This document shows positions 11,364 to 22,599 of a stretch of 64,000 nucleotides of DNA, in pieces (within the stretch, counting starts at the first letter, position 1; each line of letters opens with the position of its first letter). The notes below the pieces were generated by a model, which made no database searches, was not told where the DNA came from, and saw nothing but the letters and a program-made list of their open reading frames with translations. The translations under genes and the position numbers were made by a program. This DNA is from Sipunculus nudus (Eukaryota > Annelida > Sipuncula > Golfingiida > Sipunculidae), in assembly GCA_026874595.1 (NCBI GenBank), contig CM049321.1, positions 47,549,797 through 47,613,796 on the forward strand. Reading direction: 5' to 3'.

Positions 11364-14300
11364 GTGGGTGGCAGCGAGTTTTTTTTTGTAACATACAATT
11401 AACCGGAATGGAATATCTATAGTATATTTTTTTCAATTTTCTTATTATATTTTAATTTCAGGTATATTTTGTGCAGATGAGTGTTTAATCATCCGATCAC
11501 TTAATTTACTTTCATGTATAAACCTATAATGATAATAATAATAATAATAATAATAATTATTATTATTATTTTACAAGATATTTACGGTAGTATTTTGATT
11601 CTTAGAATTTAAGTAAGTTTTTACAAAATAGCAAAATATAACATAAATAATATTCAGAAATATCTATCACATTAGGTACAACTTTCAGGATGACTTAACC
11701 TAATTAGGGAAAAAAAAAGAAAAAAAAGTTAAACACACGATGGTAACATATTTGTTGAGCGTATAACTACTAAAGAAAAAGAATAATATATTATTATAAG
11801 AAAAGTTCCTATTTTCTTCCTATTAAAGTATTAATCGTTTAACTTTTACCAGGAACCGGAGACCATGTCCGGTGCTTTTCATGTAACGGACGTCTAGGAC
11901 GATGGGAATCGGCGGATGTTCCTCTGGAGGTACACGGACACTGGTACCCACAATGCAGCTTTGTAAAAGAAAAGAAGGACGCCATCTCCTCGGAGAGCGT
12001 TCCGGAGATTTCCGAGGTAAAGATTTTCTTTATTACAGTTCGTGGATTTCATTATGAATCAGCTTTCTGGCAAATATTAACTACCTCTCTGACAAAGTGG
12101 TGAAATTCTTTGCAATTGTTATTTATTTGCTTCAGAATTTTACTTCGCTAACGGGGCAGCTTAAAACATTTTGCATGTATAGAGAAAACAATTTTTTTCC
12201 CTCCCAACTTACCTGGACTATAACTGTCGGGTGGTCAAAATTATTGATCTAATGCATATTATACAAAATTATTTGATTAAATTTATCTATAACTAATACA
12301 TAATCTTCAATCTACACAAGAAACAGAAAGGCAATCCTTCAATCAACACTACATGAATAAATGCGAGATCTGATAACTGGTATTAGAAAAATAGATCCAG
12401 GATTTTTGTTTATCTGCAAACATTCAATTATTTTCTTTCCAAACAATCATAAGATAACTTTTTAAAGGTAAAATTGAAACAAACTTGATGTTACTTTTTT
12501 GTCTAAAGTCTTGTGGTAGAATATACTCGAATCCCTTGTTCTTTGAATAATCAAAAGCTTCAAATTGCCATGTTGAAGACATATATTTATGGGTTTTCTT
12601 GAACAGAGAGCAGGGAATCCCACAAGGCGCACCGGAAACGGAAACCAACAGAGAACCACAGCAGGTGAGTGCACTCTTCCGCAATAGGTCGTTTCTGCTC
12701 GAAACGAATCTCTTCTGTTTGGGGACACTTTGCCGGGGGATTACTTGTCGCAACTGTCATACTTCAAAATCCGACTTTGTTACATTTCACGGAAACACCT
12801 TCTGCTTACATTCCTCATGCGCATGCTTGCAAACGATTACTTATTCCGTGAAGTCTTACCACAAAGACACACATGTTTATGTAAGCCTTGAAACAATGCT
12901 AATCTAAAATACTTGAATAGACTTCATTGTCCTCTTCATTATATTTATAGGCCTACTTTTGCCGTTAGTGTATTTAGAAGCCCCGGTGCATTGTGGGTGT
13001 TAGATTTTGAATCAAACAATCCCTTAACAGCAGAGTCGTACTCTTGTGAGTCTGATACTGCGCAGTGAGCAGGTGAGCGATATTATATTTCAGTAGACTG
13101 GTGGCCTTCTCAAGTCGCGTCAGATGATAACAAAAATTCACTCTTGAACCGTGCAATATTCCACCAGAGGTCAGATCTACTGTAACGCTACCATCAGTTC
13201 TCATACCCAGTTTATTCGTTCTTGTATTTGTTTAAAACATAAGAACTCGGTATTATGTTCACAGATGTTTACTCGCACTGTCAATATGGTGACCTCCATA
13301 AATCACTCCGCCACATACCGACACATGTATCGAGTAGTAACACGGACATTACTCATAACAAAGTTGTCCGCGGCTGGACACTACAATAACCATGATAACA
13401 TTTCCTGAATTATCCTGATTGTCATGCTTGGTGTTTCTTTGGGACCGCTATGATGTTAAATATGATGCTAACTATGATAACCAGACATTGTTCCAAGTCG
13501 GCACAGTTTAGTTCATCAACAGAATATTAGTGATTCATTTCAGGTAAATCTTGGCAAATCTAAGAATCAGATTAAAGAATTTTGCTTTTGAAATTGCATG
13601 TATTTTTTAATATTCAATATTATTGTGCCCGTTTTAATTTGGCGATGACTCATTAAAAATAATCTTCACACATTTTGCGATAGTGTCTCAAGATCTGATA
13701 TGGATGATGGGAATTCGTGCTAAAATATCTAAAGTTTTTCTTGCTTATGGCCTTCTACCATGGCGTCAAGTATTAGCTGCCATCCAACCATTAACGGTAA
13801 AATTGCACAAGAATCAGAACTGTTTAAAGTACAGCTTTCTCGGATAACGAAATAATTTTGAACGTAAAAAGTTCTTGTTTGTCAACAAATCTGCATGGGA
13901 ACTGATGTGTACTTAGAATATTGATGAAGCATAAAACAAAGAAAAGCCCTCAGAATGTTGGCAGAACTGCAAGATTTATGAACACAATACTTGATTTTGT
14001 ACTTTGCGTGCTAAAGCTTAAAACATCTACGCGATTGGCTATTGTGTTCCACATAATAGTTTTAAAAAATAGGTTGATTGCTAAACGTATTATATAATGT
14101 GAGGCTCTAGTAGATATATACAGTATAAAAATAATTAATATATAATGGACGGTAATACTAATAAAGGCGAAGGGGTGAGGTACTCCACCAAAAATCACGA
14201 ATACAAGATCGTGGAAGCAATATTCTTTGTTGTATTGTTAAACTTTTGTTGTTTCTTGAACTGCCAAAGGGTATAATTCTTTCTCTCAGACATCGTAACA

Positions 14301-14717
14301 GAAACTGATATAATTCTTTTCATAACAGGGGTGAAGGGAGAATTTGACCATCGTTTGGTCGCTGCCCAATTGGCCACAAGACAGGTCCAGATAGTCCTAA
14401 ATATGGGATTCCCGCGCCCCCTGGTGAAGAAAACCATTGAAGCTCGGATAAGAGAGACAGGTCAAGGTTTCCCTTCAGCGGAAATTCTGGCTGAGGTGAT
14501 GTTGGAAGGACCTAATGCGACCCCTGTCAACACACTTCAAGCACCGTGTGATCAGGTCCAAGATAATATCGGAAGAAGTCAGCCAACACCTAGTCATACA
14601 GTAGTGACATCTGGTGACGGAGAGGAAACAACGTCTACGCCGTTTGACACCAGGTCTCTCCAAGGTATTTGCATAATATTTTCATCTGTATAATAATAAT
14701 AATAATAACAATATGAC

Positions 14718-14789
<72 letters not shown>

Positions 14790-15288
14790 AATAATGATGA
14801 AGTGATCTCTTTTATTTAAACTTTATTTTTACAGAGTACTTCATAGCATATATCTTGTTGATATTACTATTCTTTGACTATTTAGGACAAAGGAAACTGT
14901 TATTTATTAAACATAGAAATAAAATTGTAAAATTTCTGAGAATATTTCATATCACTGTCTCTGCAATTAAAATGAAAAGAGAGACATTGACTAAATGATT
15001 AGTACGTCATACACTTTCCCTGAATTATTTTTTTATCATCTTGCATAACGTTAGTTGAAAATGAATGTTTATTATCGTTTATTATCTGCAGGTCCCAGGG
15101 CCCTAGAAGAAGAGAATCGTCGTTTGAAGGAAGAAAGGTTATGTAAAGTCTGCATGGATCGACAATGTTGCATATTATTCCTCCAGTGTCGCCATCTGGT
15201 GGTCTGCCAAGAATGCGTTTCCCGCCTCAAGGAATGTCCCGTATGTAGGTCAATTATCCGGGGATCTGTCAGGACGTTTATTTCATGA
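10775..15288 (+). CDS. Inhibitor of apoptosis protein (BIR-BIR-UBA-RING), five coding exons
   Basis: Exons 10775-11363, 11853-12016, 12607-12664, 14329-14664 and 15092-15288 join in frame to 447 codons plus stop, all with GT-AG borders (phases 1, 0, 1, 1). The protein has two BIR domains (about residues 56-121 and 170-233), a UBA domain (about 276-329) and a C-terminal IAP-type RING (399-447). Members of the family bind caspases or signalling adaptors through BIR domains, bind ubiquitin through UBA, and act as E3 ubiquitin ligases through RING, mainly in the cytosol. The set matches metazoan XIAP/cIAP-type proteins; no CARD is present. The ATG at 10775 follows a 3' splice site at 10755 by 19 bases, so the 5' UTR is spliced. 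Molluscs often have many IAP paralogues, so an orthologue name is not assigned. Confidence 0.92.
11364..11852. other. IAP intron with (AAT)n(ATT)n palindrome
   Basis: This is a phase-1 intron. At about 11531-11571 an AAT run is followed directly by an ATT run, which is self-complementary. Nothing else is recognised. Confidence 0.8.
11853..12016 (+). CDS. IAP coding exon 2: zinc-binding half of BIR2
   Basis: The acceptor TTTTACCAG ends at 11852. The exon completes BIR2 with [16 protein letters not shown] and ligands C204, C207, H224 and C231 (C-x2-C-x16-H-x6-C), the canonical spacing. The donor is CCGAG|GTAAAG, phase 0. The exon is not detectable as a long open frame on its own and was found by reading past the exon 1 donor. 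Confidence 0.9.
12017..12606. other. IAP intron
   Basis: AT-rich. Minus-strand frames of about 88-109 codons starting near 12750 overlap this intron and have no family resemblance. Confidence 0.6.
12607..12664 (+). CDS. IAP coding exon 3: short linker exon
   Basis: This 58-base exon runs from the acceptor TTGAACAG to the strong donor CAGCAG|GTGAGT. It encodes a Gly/Asn/Thr/Arg-rich linker with no stop and is the only exon found that converts phase 0 to the phase 1 needed by the UBA exon. Its sequence carries no domain, so the call rests on splice signals and phase alone. Skipping it would break the frame. Confidence 0.65.
12665..14328. other. IAP intron, 1.66 kb
   Basis: No coding exon was recognised. 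Short open frames on both strands (60-102 codons) lack family resemblance. Confidence 0.5.
14329..14664 (+). CDS. IAP coding exon 4: UBA domain
   Basis: The acceptor is CATAACAG|GGGTG. Residues about 276-329 contain [16 protein letters not shown], the MGF motif and helix 1-2 pattern of the UBA domain of cIAP/XIAP proteins, then a helix ending in ILAEVML. A Ser/Thr/Gln-rich linker follows. The donor is CTCCAAG|GTATTT, phase 1. UBA binds polyubiquitin chains. Confidence 0.9.
14665..15091. other. IAP intron with (AAT)n(ATT)n palindrome
   Basis: At about 14717-14786 an AAT run of more than 30 bases is followed by an ATT run of similar length, giving a near-perfect hairpin or cruciform. It is the second such tract in this gene. 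Confidence 0.85.
15092..15288 (+). CDS. IAP coding exon 5: RING domain and stop
   Basis: The acceptor is TTATCTGCAG. A short coiled, charged helix ([14 protein letters not shown]) precedes the RING: C400, C403, C415, H417, C421, C424, C431 and C434, ending VRTFIS, the typical IAP RING C-terminus used for dimerisation and E2 contact. The TGA is at 15286-15288. Confidence 0.95.
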
Positions 15289-15602
15289 AACGGTTATTTT
15301 ATGATTAGCTTTGTGCCAAGAGTCAAATGTAGTTTATGTATAAGCATGTTGGGTTAGGAATTAGGATGATCACGTGGTTCATGCTCCCGCATCTCTCCGC
15401 TGATGGTCACTGGTTCGATACGAATAATTGCTTCTATGGCACAATGGAGAAAATTCTAACAAAACTCAAGAAATTCTGTCTAAAAAGCAACATCTGTTAT
15501 GTAATTGGAAAAAAAGATGAAAACATGTCTTTCTTCAACAAGATTCCCTTGATTACCATTCAGTATGCAGCGCCAAACGCAGGGCATGGATAAAAATTAG
15601 CA

Positions 15603-15608
15603 AATAAA
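15603..15608 (+). terminator. Candidate polyadenylation signal of the IAP gene
   Basis: An AATAAA hexamer lies 315 bases after the IAP stop codon and is followed by T-rich sequence. It is one of several A/T-rich candidates; transcript data are absent. Confidence 0.35.
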
Positions 15609-16104
15609 ATTTTAACCATATTAAATATTATCCAATAGTTTATTGTTTTAAAGACATATCAAGAGTGAGGCAGCATTTTGTCATCTAGAACTGGCATATA
15701 AGACATGACACCAAGAAGATAAAAAAAAACAAAATAAGATTAGATGACATATTGTAACACACATTGTGTCACAGGTATTTACATGAAATGGTCATTACAC
15801 TTAGTGACCTGACTGAAATTTAAACAATTCGCAGTACAAGAGGTAAAGCGCCTAATACTTTTCTTTGTCAATTGAAAACACAAAAAAAAGTTTTGTGGCA
15901 CTGATTTGGGCTCTTCTCTCCTTATCCCTGTATTTTAAAGATACGGCATGATGCAGTCAGCTGCAAGATGTATCTATTTTAAAATAATCAAATCATGTAT
16001 TTTATAAGTGCTTTATCACAGTTGTGATTTGATTAAAAAATAAATTATGTGCATGTGTTTATGTGTATTCAATGTCGCGCCTTGGCGTATGTTTGCGAAA
16101 TCTG

Positions 16105-16154
<50 letters not shown>

Positions 16155-16850
16155 GAAAGGTTAAAAACGTGTAATATGTCAAATAATAACAAAGATAATT
16201 AACGATAACAAACATATACATATGAATCTCTACCAATCAGCACTATTCTCTATATATAAAGGAGTGAAATGCAGTATTTAACAGGTATTTATTCTTAATT
16301 TGTCACTTTTGCTGAGCGGCCCGTTAGGCGTCGTTTGTATACACAGTTCTACCAATAAACAGATCCTGTAAATGACCTGATCAACTCCTGATGAAAATTC
16401 AGTCAGATAATGTAACGTTGATCTTAATATTCAGTTCACTCTATTTTGAACTTTCTCTGCACCTATAAGAAAGGCTCCTAAAATATACGCTTGGATGCAC
16501 TGGGTTTCACTTTGCTGTGAATCAAAGTTATGAGAGGTTTCGTACGTGAATGGTTCTTTACTTTAAAAACAATCGTCCATTTTACATACATTTTAATGTA
16601 TTAATGGACAGTTTTAGAAAATAAACTTGATTAATGAACCTTACATTTTACCTAGTCGCCAGGGGGATAGTTTACTTTCGAAATATAATACACATGGATG
16701 CACTCGATTTTACTTTAGTGTAAAGAAGAATTATTCTGCTTCCTCTGTTTAAATCGTCTCAACTTTTAAATATATTAAGAAACAGTTTTAGAAAATAAAC
16801 TTTGTTATTTAGTTTTTGAACATAACCTTTTACCCATACTCCAATGGTTT
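15609..16850. other. Intergenic DNA between two convergent genes
   Basis: It holds an (AT)n microsatellite at 16107-16151. The 3' UTR of the CUB gene (minus strand) may occupy its right end. Two related blocks (about 16490-16630 and 16680-16800) share 'GGATGCACT..TTTTACTTT' and 'GTTTTAGAAAATAAACTT' phrases, a diverged direct repeat. Confidence 0.5.
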
Positions 16851-17018
16851 TTAGTTTTCTATCGAAATATAGAACATATCGAAGCCATCAGCCTGGTCAC
16901 GTTCGTTCGTCCTGAATTCGATGTATAGCTGACTCCCCGTAGCATTAACCGTAGGTGGCTTTGTGTTCCCGCAGTATCTGCCAATCAGAGGGGCCGAATT
17001 GTCTGGTCCGTCAAAGAT
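16851..17018 (-). CDS. CUB2 second-half exon with stop
   Basis: The acceptor is TTGATCAG|ATCTTTG, with a weak pyrimidine tract. It encodes IFDGPDNSAPLIGRYCGN, GSQLYIEFRTN and GFDMFYISIEN, then TAA at 16853-16851. The CUB fold ends within a few residues of the stop. Confidence 0.88.
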   Translation of the reverse strand: MFDGPDNSAPLIGRYCGNTKPPTVNATGSQLYIEFRTNERDQADGFDMFYISIEN

Positions 17019-20000
17019 CTGATCAAACATAAGTTTTTGGTGTACAATAAGAGGTAGCTCCTTTGTTACAAAGTTAAAATTTGATAAAATAATGTTTTTC
17101 GTGTTCATTATATTCACAATAAAGTATTTACATTTATATAGTGTATGTCTTTCTTTAATAACGTTGCAAGTAAAACGAAGTAAAGCTTATTTAAAGTTTG
17201 GAATTTAGAATTTTAATATGACATAACCATACCTACCAAAGTTAGTTATTTGAAAACTCCAGACAGAAATTGTTTAAAATATTAAAAAACCATTACTGTG
17301 ATTAAACCATAATTCAAAATGAGAACAGACTAACAGTTGGACGATTTAATATATGGAAAGTTGACTAACCTGGAGATTGTCATATGCACACCCCGACTGA
17401 AACTCCAAGTCGAGGCTGTTGAAGGACAGGCGGAGCTTGCTGCCCGCTTTTCCTGTCACTCTGATATTGCACACCATATTGTTTGGGTATTTCCCTGGCC
17501 ATCCTGGACTTAATATTCGACCCTCGGCGGTATTGAAAGTTTGGTTGCATCCTTAAACCCGTTAACGACAGACAGTAATTTAAAATATTAAATTTGTTTT
17601 CTAGTGTATAAAATCAATCGTATACCATACAGCTAAAGTCTACATGTATACAAGGTGTCATAATATATAAGATTATTACTGTGGCTGATTTCTTTTTTTA
17701 AATTATATACATATTTTTTCACATGGATCATACAAATAGGTATGACTAATCGAGGCACTCCATGGCTTAGGTCGTGGCGTTCGGTAGAGGTGAAAGAAAC
17801 CGGAGAAAACCACCGGTCCTGGACGGGTCACTACAAGCACCGGCGCTTGAATTGCTATTAGTGTAGATTTCGGTTTAATTTGTTACTTTTCTGGGTCATT
17901 TCCTTATAACTATTACCTATCTGACATTTTCCTAGCGTTTTTCGCAATATATGGTTCATCTCTTTATTATTCACTGAATATTTGTGATAGGCAAGCAAGA
18001 AGCCCCCGTTGTTAGGCCCGACAGCCATGGCACATCGGTTTCAGGCTAAATTTGAAGTACATGCGTGATTGGCGGAACCATTGTACGTCAGCGGTGTCAC
18101 GTACCATCTGAAGACTCAAGTAGTAGACATATCAACCAATCAGAAAGCGCGTCCTCGGTTGCTATGCCGTCGGACCAAACTACAGGGGCTTCTTGCCTGC
18201 CTATCCCAAATATTAAGTAAATAATAAAGAGATGGACCATATCGTGTGAAAAACGCTAGGATATTGTCAGATAAGTAATAGTTATAAGGAAATGACCCAG
18301 AAAAGTAACAAATTTAACCGAAATCTTCACTAATAGCAATTCGGAGAGAGCCGAGCGTTTATTCCTCGAATGTTTAGGCCCCTGTGCCTGCCAATGTCAG
18401 TTTATTTATTTAGAATCGGAACATCATGTTGTGAGAAAATGTATGGCCTTTTTTAGATTTATGCCCATGAGAGGGTACTAGATAAAAAAATCGCTTCTGA
18501 AAAGTGAATAAATTTGACTAAAATAATGAATAAAAAAGGCAGTGGCAACAAATAAAAATAGCTTGAATATTTAAGGGATTTAGCCCATTTTACTGCTCCT
18601 GCATGTACTGATTTAATATTATTATTGATTAATGGCTTGATCTAAGAATAAAATAATTCTCTTTCAAGGATTCCTCATATGCTTCCGGATGAACAACCGA
18701 CACCTGACATCATAATCCACTATGAAAAATGAACTCCCATAGTGCAAAAGTTCCTTTTATATAATGAAATGTAGGCAAGGCAAAAAGGTTGACTGAAAAC
18801 TTTTAAGTATCAAAATTGTTAAAAGGGTATTTTGTTTTGCATCTATATGTCTCTGTTTCTTATGGTTGGTTTCAAGCGCAATTCTTGTAACAAAGTGATT
18901 ACTGGTTTCCTTCCAGCTATATGGAGGCTTGTGTAGGTATACATGTATAAGTATTTTCACGAGGACTTCACATCGTACCCTAACAGGTTTCCTTCACATG
19001 AGCTGTATTAGAAGCAGTTTTGGACGTTTGATGACATAAATATGTATTCAGTGCAGTATAAAAGTTTTTCGAGGAATATCTCTTTAAGCCACATAGCATC
19101 CATGTTTAAACTCTGAGAGCACTTTTGACAAAGAATATTTTTCTTTCGACAAAAATCAATTGAATCAACACAACAAGCACACAAGCCATGCGAACTTTAC
19201 AGTTGTGAAGTATGGCCAAGAGGAGTTGATATTCAAGATAAAAAAAAGTTTTACCTCCGATAGATGAGGTATAAGCGATGGCAAAGCCGCCTGATGTTCC
19301 AAACATGTCTGATTTGAACTCCATATAAAGTTCGTCCCCGGAGGCAAACACCGGGTCCGGTTTTGTCGATCCGCAATATCTACCAATCCGAGGGGCTGAA
19401 TTACTCCATCCCTCGTAAATCTAAAATAGTCAGTTCAACAAAATATATCATAACGTGTGTCATTATGAGAACAACCTAGGACGTATGAAGTGTTTTTTTT
19501 GTCATTTTTGCATCTTGTAGCATAACGAATGGTTCGTGATGATCGTGGTAGCAAATACCCTGCCAAACATTGTTTTGTCTGTATTGGAAGATAATAGACA
19601 AGTTACATTTGCGGATTTAAGTAACATTGTAGTTAACTTACCTCAGTGAACGAGCTCTAACTAGGTAACTGCCTTATTATCAGAAAAAAATAATTAGCCT
19701 CGCTTATATTTCACAAGGTTGCATGAACCAATGAACAAAATTAAATACACCATATTCGGGATTAGGACACCCTTGTCAGATGAGCAAAGAATTTGAAGGA
19801 CATATCTGAAATGGGAGCACCTCTAAATTACTTATATACAACCTTGGTCCCCTCTTCCTCCGTATACTAAGGCTAAAAAAAAGGTATGGTTCTCAGCCAC
19901 CGCCCGCGTCAATTTGAACCTCCCGCATCAAACATTTTTATTATGGGTTCCATCTTTCAAGAGGATAAAATAAATACAAATTTGATACGATTTCCTTTAT

Positions 20001-20407
20001 GTAGAGCTTTTACTCGTCCCGAATAATATAAAAATTTTATCGAAACATACAAAAAGTCAAAAATAAAATACCGCCCGCCCGCAGTGATTTCTGAAAAAAT
20101 GTGTCTCAGAATCCTACCTTTTTTTAAAATTTTTTTGGCCTAATGTGAATGTCCCACGGTTTCATGTAATGAAAGGTCTGGTGATACCCTGAGAAATCAA
20201 AATATGGTTCAGATAAGAAGCTTACCTGTAAGTAATCATAATGGCATAAAGGGTTCTGTTCCAGGGAGAAAGAGCGGAAAAACAAAGAGATGACTCTTCC
20301 AGAAGACACGGAAATCCATATCTTACAGTCAGCATTGTTTGGGTACGGACGAGGCCAATCAGGGCTCAAGATCAATCCCTTGTTTCCAAAATAATAATGG
20401 CGGCAGG
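16851..20407 (-). CDS. Secreted-type protein with two CUB domains (four exons; 5' end open)
   Basis: Minus-strand exons 20407-20226, 19420-19255, 17551-17370 and 17018-16851 join in frame (phases 0, 1, 0). They encode CUB1 and CUB2, each split into a 182-base first-half exon and a 166-168-base second-half exon. Both domains keep the four CUB cysteines and the Glu and Asp (FSLE..CHYDYL; LDLE..CAYDNL) that bind calcium in many CUB domains. The protein ends right after CUB2 with no membrane segment. CUB domains are extracellular beta-sandwiches in secreted proteases, lectin-like and complement-type proteins; ligand and role here are unknown. The first listed exon needs a preceding phase-1 exon, and the signal-peptide exon at 29351-29225 fits. 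Confidence 0.82.
17370..17551 (-). CDS. CUB2 first-half exon
   Basis: It is the same length (182 bases) and phase as the CUB1 first-half exon, so the two arose by exon-pair duplication. It shows CNQTFNTAEGRILSPGWPG, MVCNIRV and LDLEFQSGCAYDNLQ. The acceptor is TTTAAG|GATGC and the donor CTCCAG|GTTAGT. Confidence 0.88.
17849..18342. mobile_element. Long-inverted-repeat element (MITE-like), about 494 bp, in a CUB intron
   Basis: The left arm (about 17849-18026) and right arm (about 18170-18342) are inverted copies over roughly 170 bases with few mismatches. The outer ends read GAATTGCTATTAGTG and its complement. Shared inner blocks include TTGTTACTTTTCTGGGTCAT and CAAGAAGCCCC. The roughly 145-base centre is unrelated to the arms. 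No transposase is encoded. It lies in the intron between CUB1 and CUB2. Confidence 0.85.
18343..19254. other. CUB-gene intron sequence
   Basis: AT-rich, no further exon recognised. A minus-strand 67-codon open frame at 18757-18960 has no supporting features. Confidence 0.4.
19255..19420 (-). CDS. CUB1 second-half exon
   Basis: The acceptor is ATTTTAG|ATTTACG and the donor GGAG|GTAAAA (phase 1). It encodes IYEGWSNSAPRIGRYCGS with cysteine 4, then GDELYMEFKSD and GGFAIAYTS, the final CUB strands. It would splice in frame to the CUB2 first half. Confidence 0.88.
19421..20225. other. CUB1 internal intron
   Basis: AT-rich, nothing recognised. Confidence 0.4.
20226..20407 (-). CDS. CUB1 first-half exon
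   Basis: The acceptor after a TTCTTTTTATC tract ends in CCAG, and the donor is TTACAG|GTAAGC. The two leading bases complete a split codon. The translation shows the first CUB cysteine (CRHYYFGNKG), SPDWPRPYPNN, cysteine 2 (ADCKIWI) and the FSLEQN..LCHYDYLQ calcium/cysteine 3 motif. Confidence 0.88.
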
Positions 20408-20734
20408 CTGGTGATAAAAAGAAAGAAAAAAGTAATGAGAAAAATGGTTTGTATAGTATATAACAGATCTATAAGTCTGTTCCGGTATCATGGTCACAAA
20501 CACATCGGATGCCAATAGTGTACATAAAGTGTGACGGTTTCTGCCTTGTTGTCCTGACAATAGGTGGACACTTTATCTGGATAGCGTTCTCATTTCCCTG
20601 TTGTAAGCCAAACTTGCAGGTCGTGAAGGTATAAAATCCCAAGGTTGAAGAGATTCCGACTACGGACTATATACTGAATGTCAAGCTAAAGCAGCAGAGC
20701 GCAATGGAGAGGATCATCAGAGTTAAGAGAGTTA

Positions 20735-20975
20735 ATCACCTATCTGACCTTTATAAACTGAAGGTAATCCCTTGGAGTTTTTTTTAAATAACCAGAAAAC
20801 GTGGAAATTACCGCACCTAGGCTGTTTGTTTTGTTTATAGCAACGTTTTTATAATATTTGGGGGTCCGCCAAAATAAAACAAATTCAAGGGCATCTGGCT
20901 AGCAGCAAGTCAGAAAAGCCAGAGCTTTGCAAATGGCGTTTTGCAACAAGTGACCGTTCTATCTCCGCATATATG
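20735..20975 (-). repeat. Dispersed repeat family D, inverted copy
   Basis: On the minus strand this matches the first part of the copy at 25895-26575: GGTCACTTGTTGCAAAACGCC, then TTTGCAAAG, CAGATGCCCTTG, TTTTGGCGG and GGTCAGATAGGTGATT, in the same order. It lies upstream of CUB1, inside the long gap to the signal-peptide exon. Confidence 0.75.
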
Positions 20976-21889
20976 CAACCGACCACTTAAGGTTTCCCCG
21001 TTTGTCAACATTGCTGTGTTTACAATCGTCTTGTTGATAAACAAGTTCATACATCCTCCAAGAAGGTCTTATGAGAACCTTTCACAACCAAAATTATGCT
21101 TAGGTCATGAATATATACACAGGGGTAGACAGAAATCACCTTAATTCTTTTTCAAAAGGTAGGTGAATGGGCAACTTTAATATTTCATGTGATTGCTCTG
21201 ATGAATCTGCGATACCCGGAGCTAACAGCTTAGTCCATCTATCTATGGATAATGTTAATTTAATCATTCACCTTGTTTGAAATTATATTGTAAATGCAAG
21301 ATATTTAAAGAAGAAAAATCTAGGTGGGTAAAGATATACTTACATATAAAGCTGTCACAAAACGCTTGAGTTCTAAGAGGTAATCCCGTCTCCCAACCTC
21401 TTTAATAGGCGCCAGGTGCTCAACTGGCCAAATAATGCACAGGTGTCGTATGTCTGTGCTACGGACGCAAGTAATCTGTTGTTTACACACACAGCAGCAC
21501 CTCGGGATCAGCTACGTCATGGCTCATACAAACGCACTTGGAAACGACGTAATAGCCGTTGAAACTGACGATGTATTATACCGAAACCACCTATCCTGTT
21601 GCCAAACTAGGCTATGAAGATAGCGTTCAGGTTGAAATGTCATGACTAATATTTCAAAACAATGTCTACTAGAGGATTTAAACTAAATAAGATGTAAAAA
21701 CACGCCCGTGACGGTTACAGGTGATTTGTGTGCAACTAGAGAATTCTTCTTTAAACATAAGGTATTTAAATTACTTTTATCTATTTTTTTTTCTATTTGT
21801 TTATGAGTAACTTTAAAATTTATAAATGTTTATCATGATTTCCCAGCTTATTTAAAATATGTCAATAATTTAGAAATTTTACAGGTGTG
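20976..21889. other. Intergenic or intronic DNA
   Basis: No exon supported. Plus-strand frames of 60-67 codons were rejected. A possible minus-strand donor (TATAT|GTAAGTATATC near 21350) has no recognisable exon before it. Confidence 0.3.
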
Positions 21890-22285
21890 CTAACACCTGT
21901 TAATGTTTGCATCACATCCCAGATAGTAATTTTGGCAGTTTACAAGGAGAGGCCGCATACATGAGTTTGATGTAGTCTGCACAATTTGTTCAAACTTTGC
22001 TGTTCCAATTGAAAATACCATAAACTGTATCCGTTTCTCTTTAATCACTCAAATTGCGGTGTGCCTACACTAATGGTTTAGAAAAGTACATCATGATTGG
22101 CAGAATGTGAGCTTTATATTTAGTCCAGCAACAAAGACATCAATAACATAACGTTACTTTTTATATAACACTTGATTAGAGGAGTTTTTGCTCCGTGCAG
22201 TCAATTTCCATCGGCGCTTCTCTTTAATCAGTCGAACTGCGTACACAATAACCATTGGATGAATGTAACACCCCAACCGCAGCAT
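21890..22285 (+). repeat. Dispersed repeat family D, second-half copy
   Basis: It matches 26175-26575 in the same orientation. Shared phrases include GTTTGCATCA, GGAGAGG, TGATGTAG, TCTTTAATCA, GTGGGCTTTATAT-like and GGATGTAACAC. Together with 20735-20975 it represents both halves of the family, but in opposite orientations. Confidence 0.65.
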
Positions 22286-22599
22286 AGTGCTCGATACAGC
22301 TGAAGAAGAGCAGATTAGTTAAACGTTAAGCACGTTTCAGCATCATGTCAATACTCCGATTTTCACGCCCTTGCCAGTATCGGCACCCGGGCGATCATCA
22401 TCAGATAACTAACGCTCGTGGCCTGGGGGCCCGGCTATAAATGTTACTTCCTTTTTGCACGGTTCGGTAGTTTCAGGTGTCGGCATTTTGAGACTAATTC
22501 ACAACGCCTGTTCAATAAGATTATCTTCACACACTTAGGCCCATTTTCTGCCTCTGGCTCTTCTTCATAAACTGGTCTCAACCTTGTTTCGTTTGTCAG

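Noticed and set aside
12424-13408. Several 60-109-codon frames on both strands
   Set aside because: They overlap IAP introns and exon 3, with no domain or splice logic of their own.
15336-15593. 85-codon plus-strand frame after the IAP stop
   Set aside because: It lies in the presumed 3' UTR and resembles no family. A GGTTCGATA phrase inside it was also considered as a SINE B box but has no A box partner.
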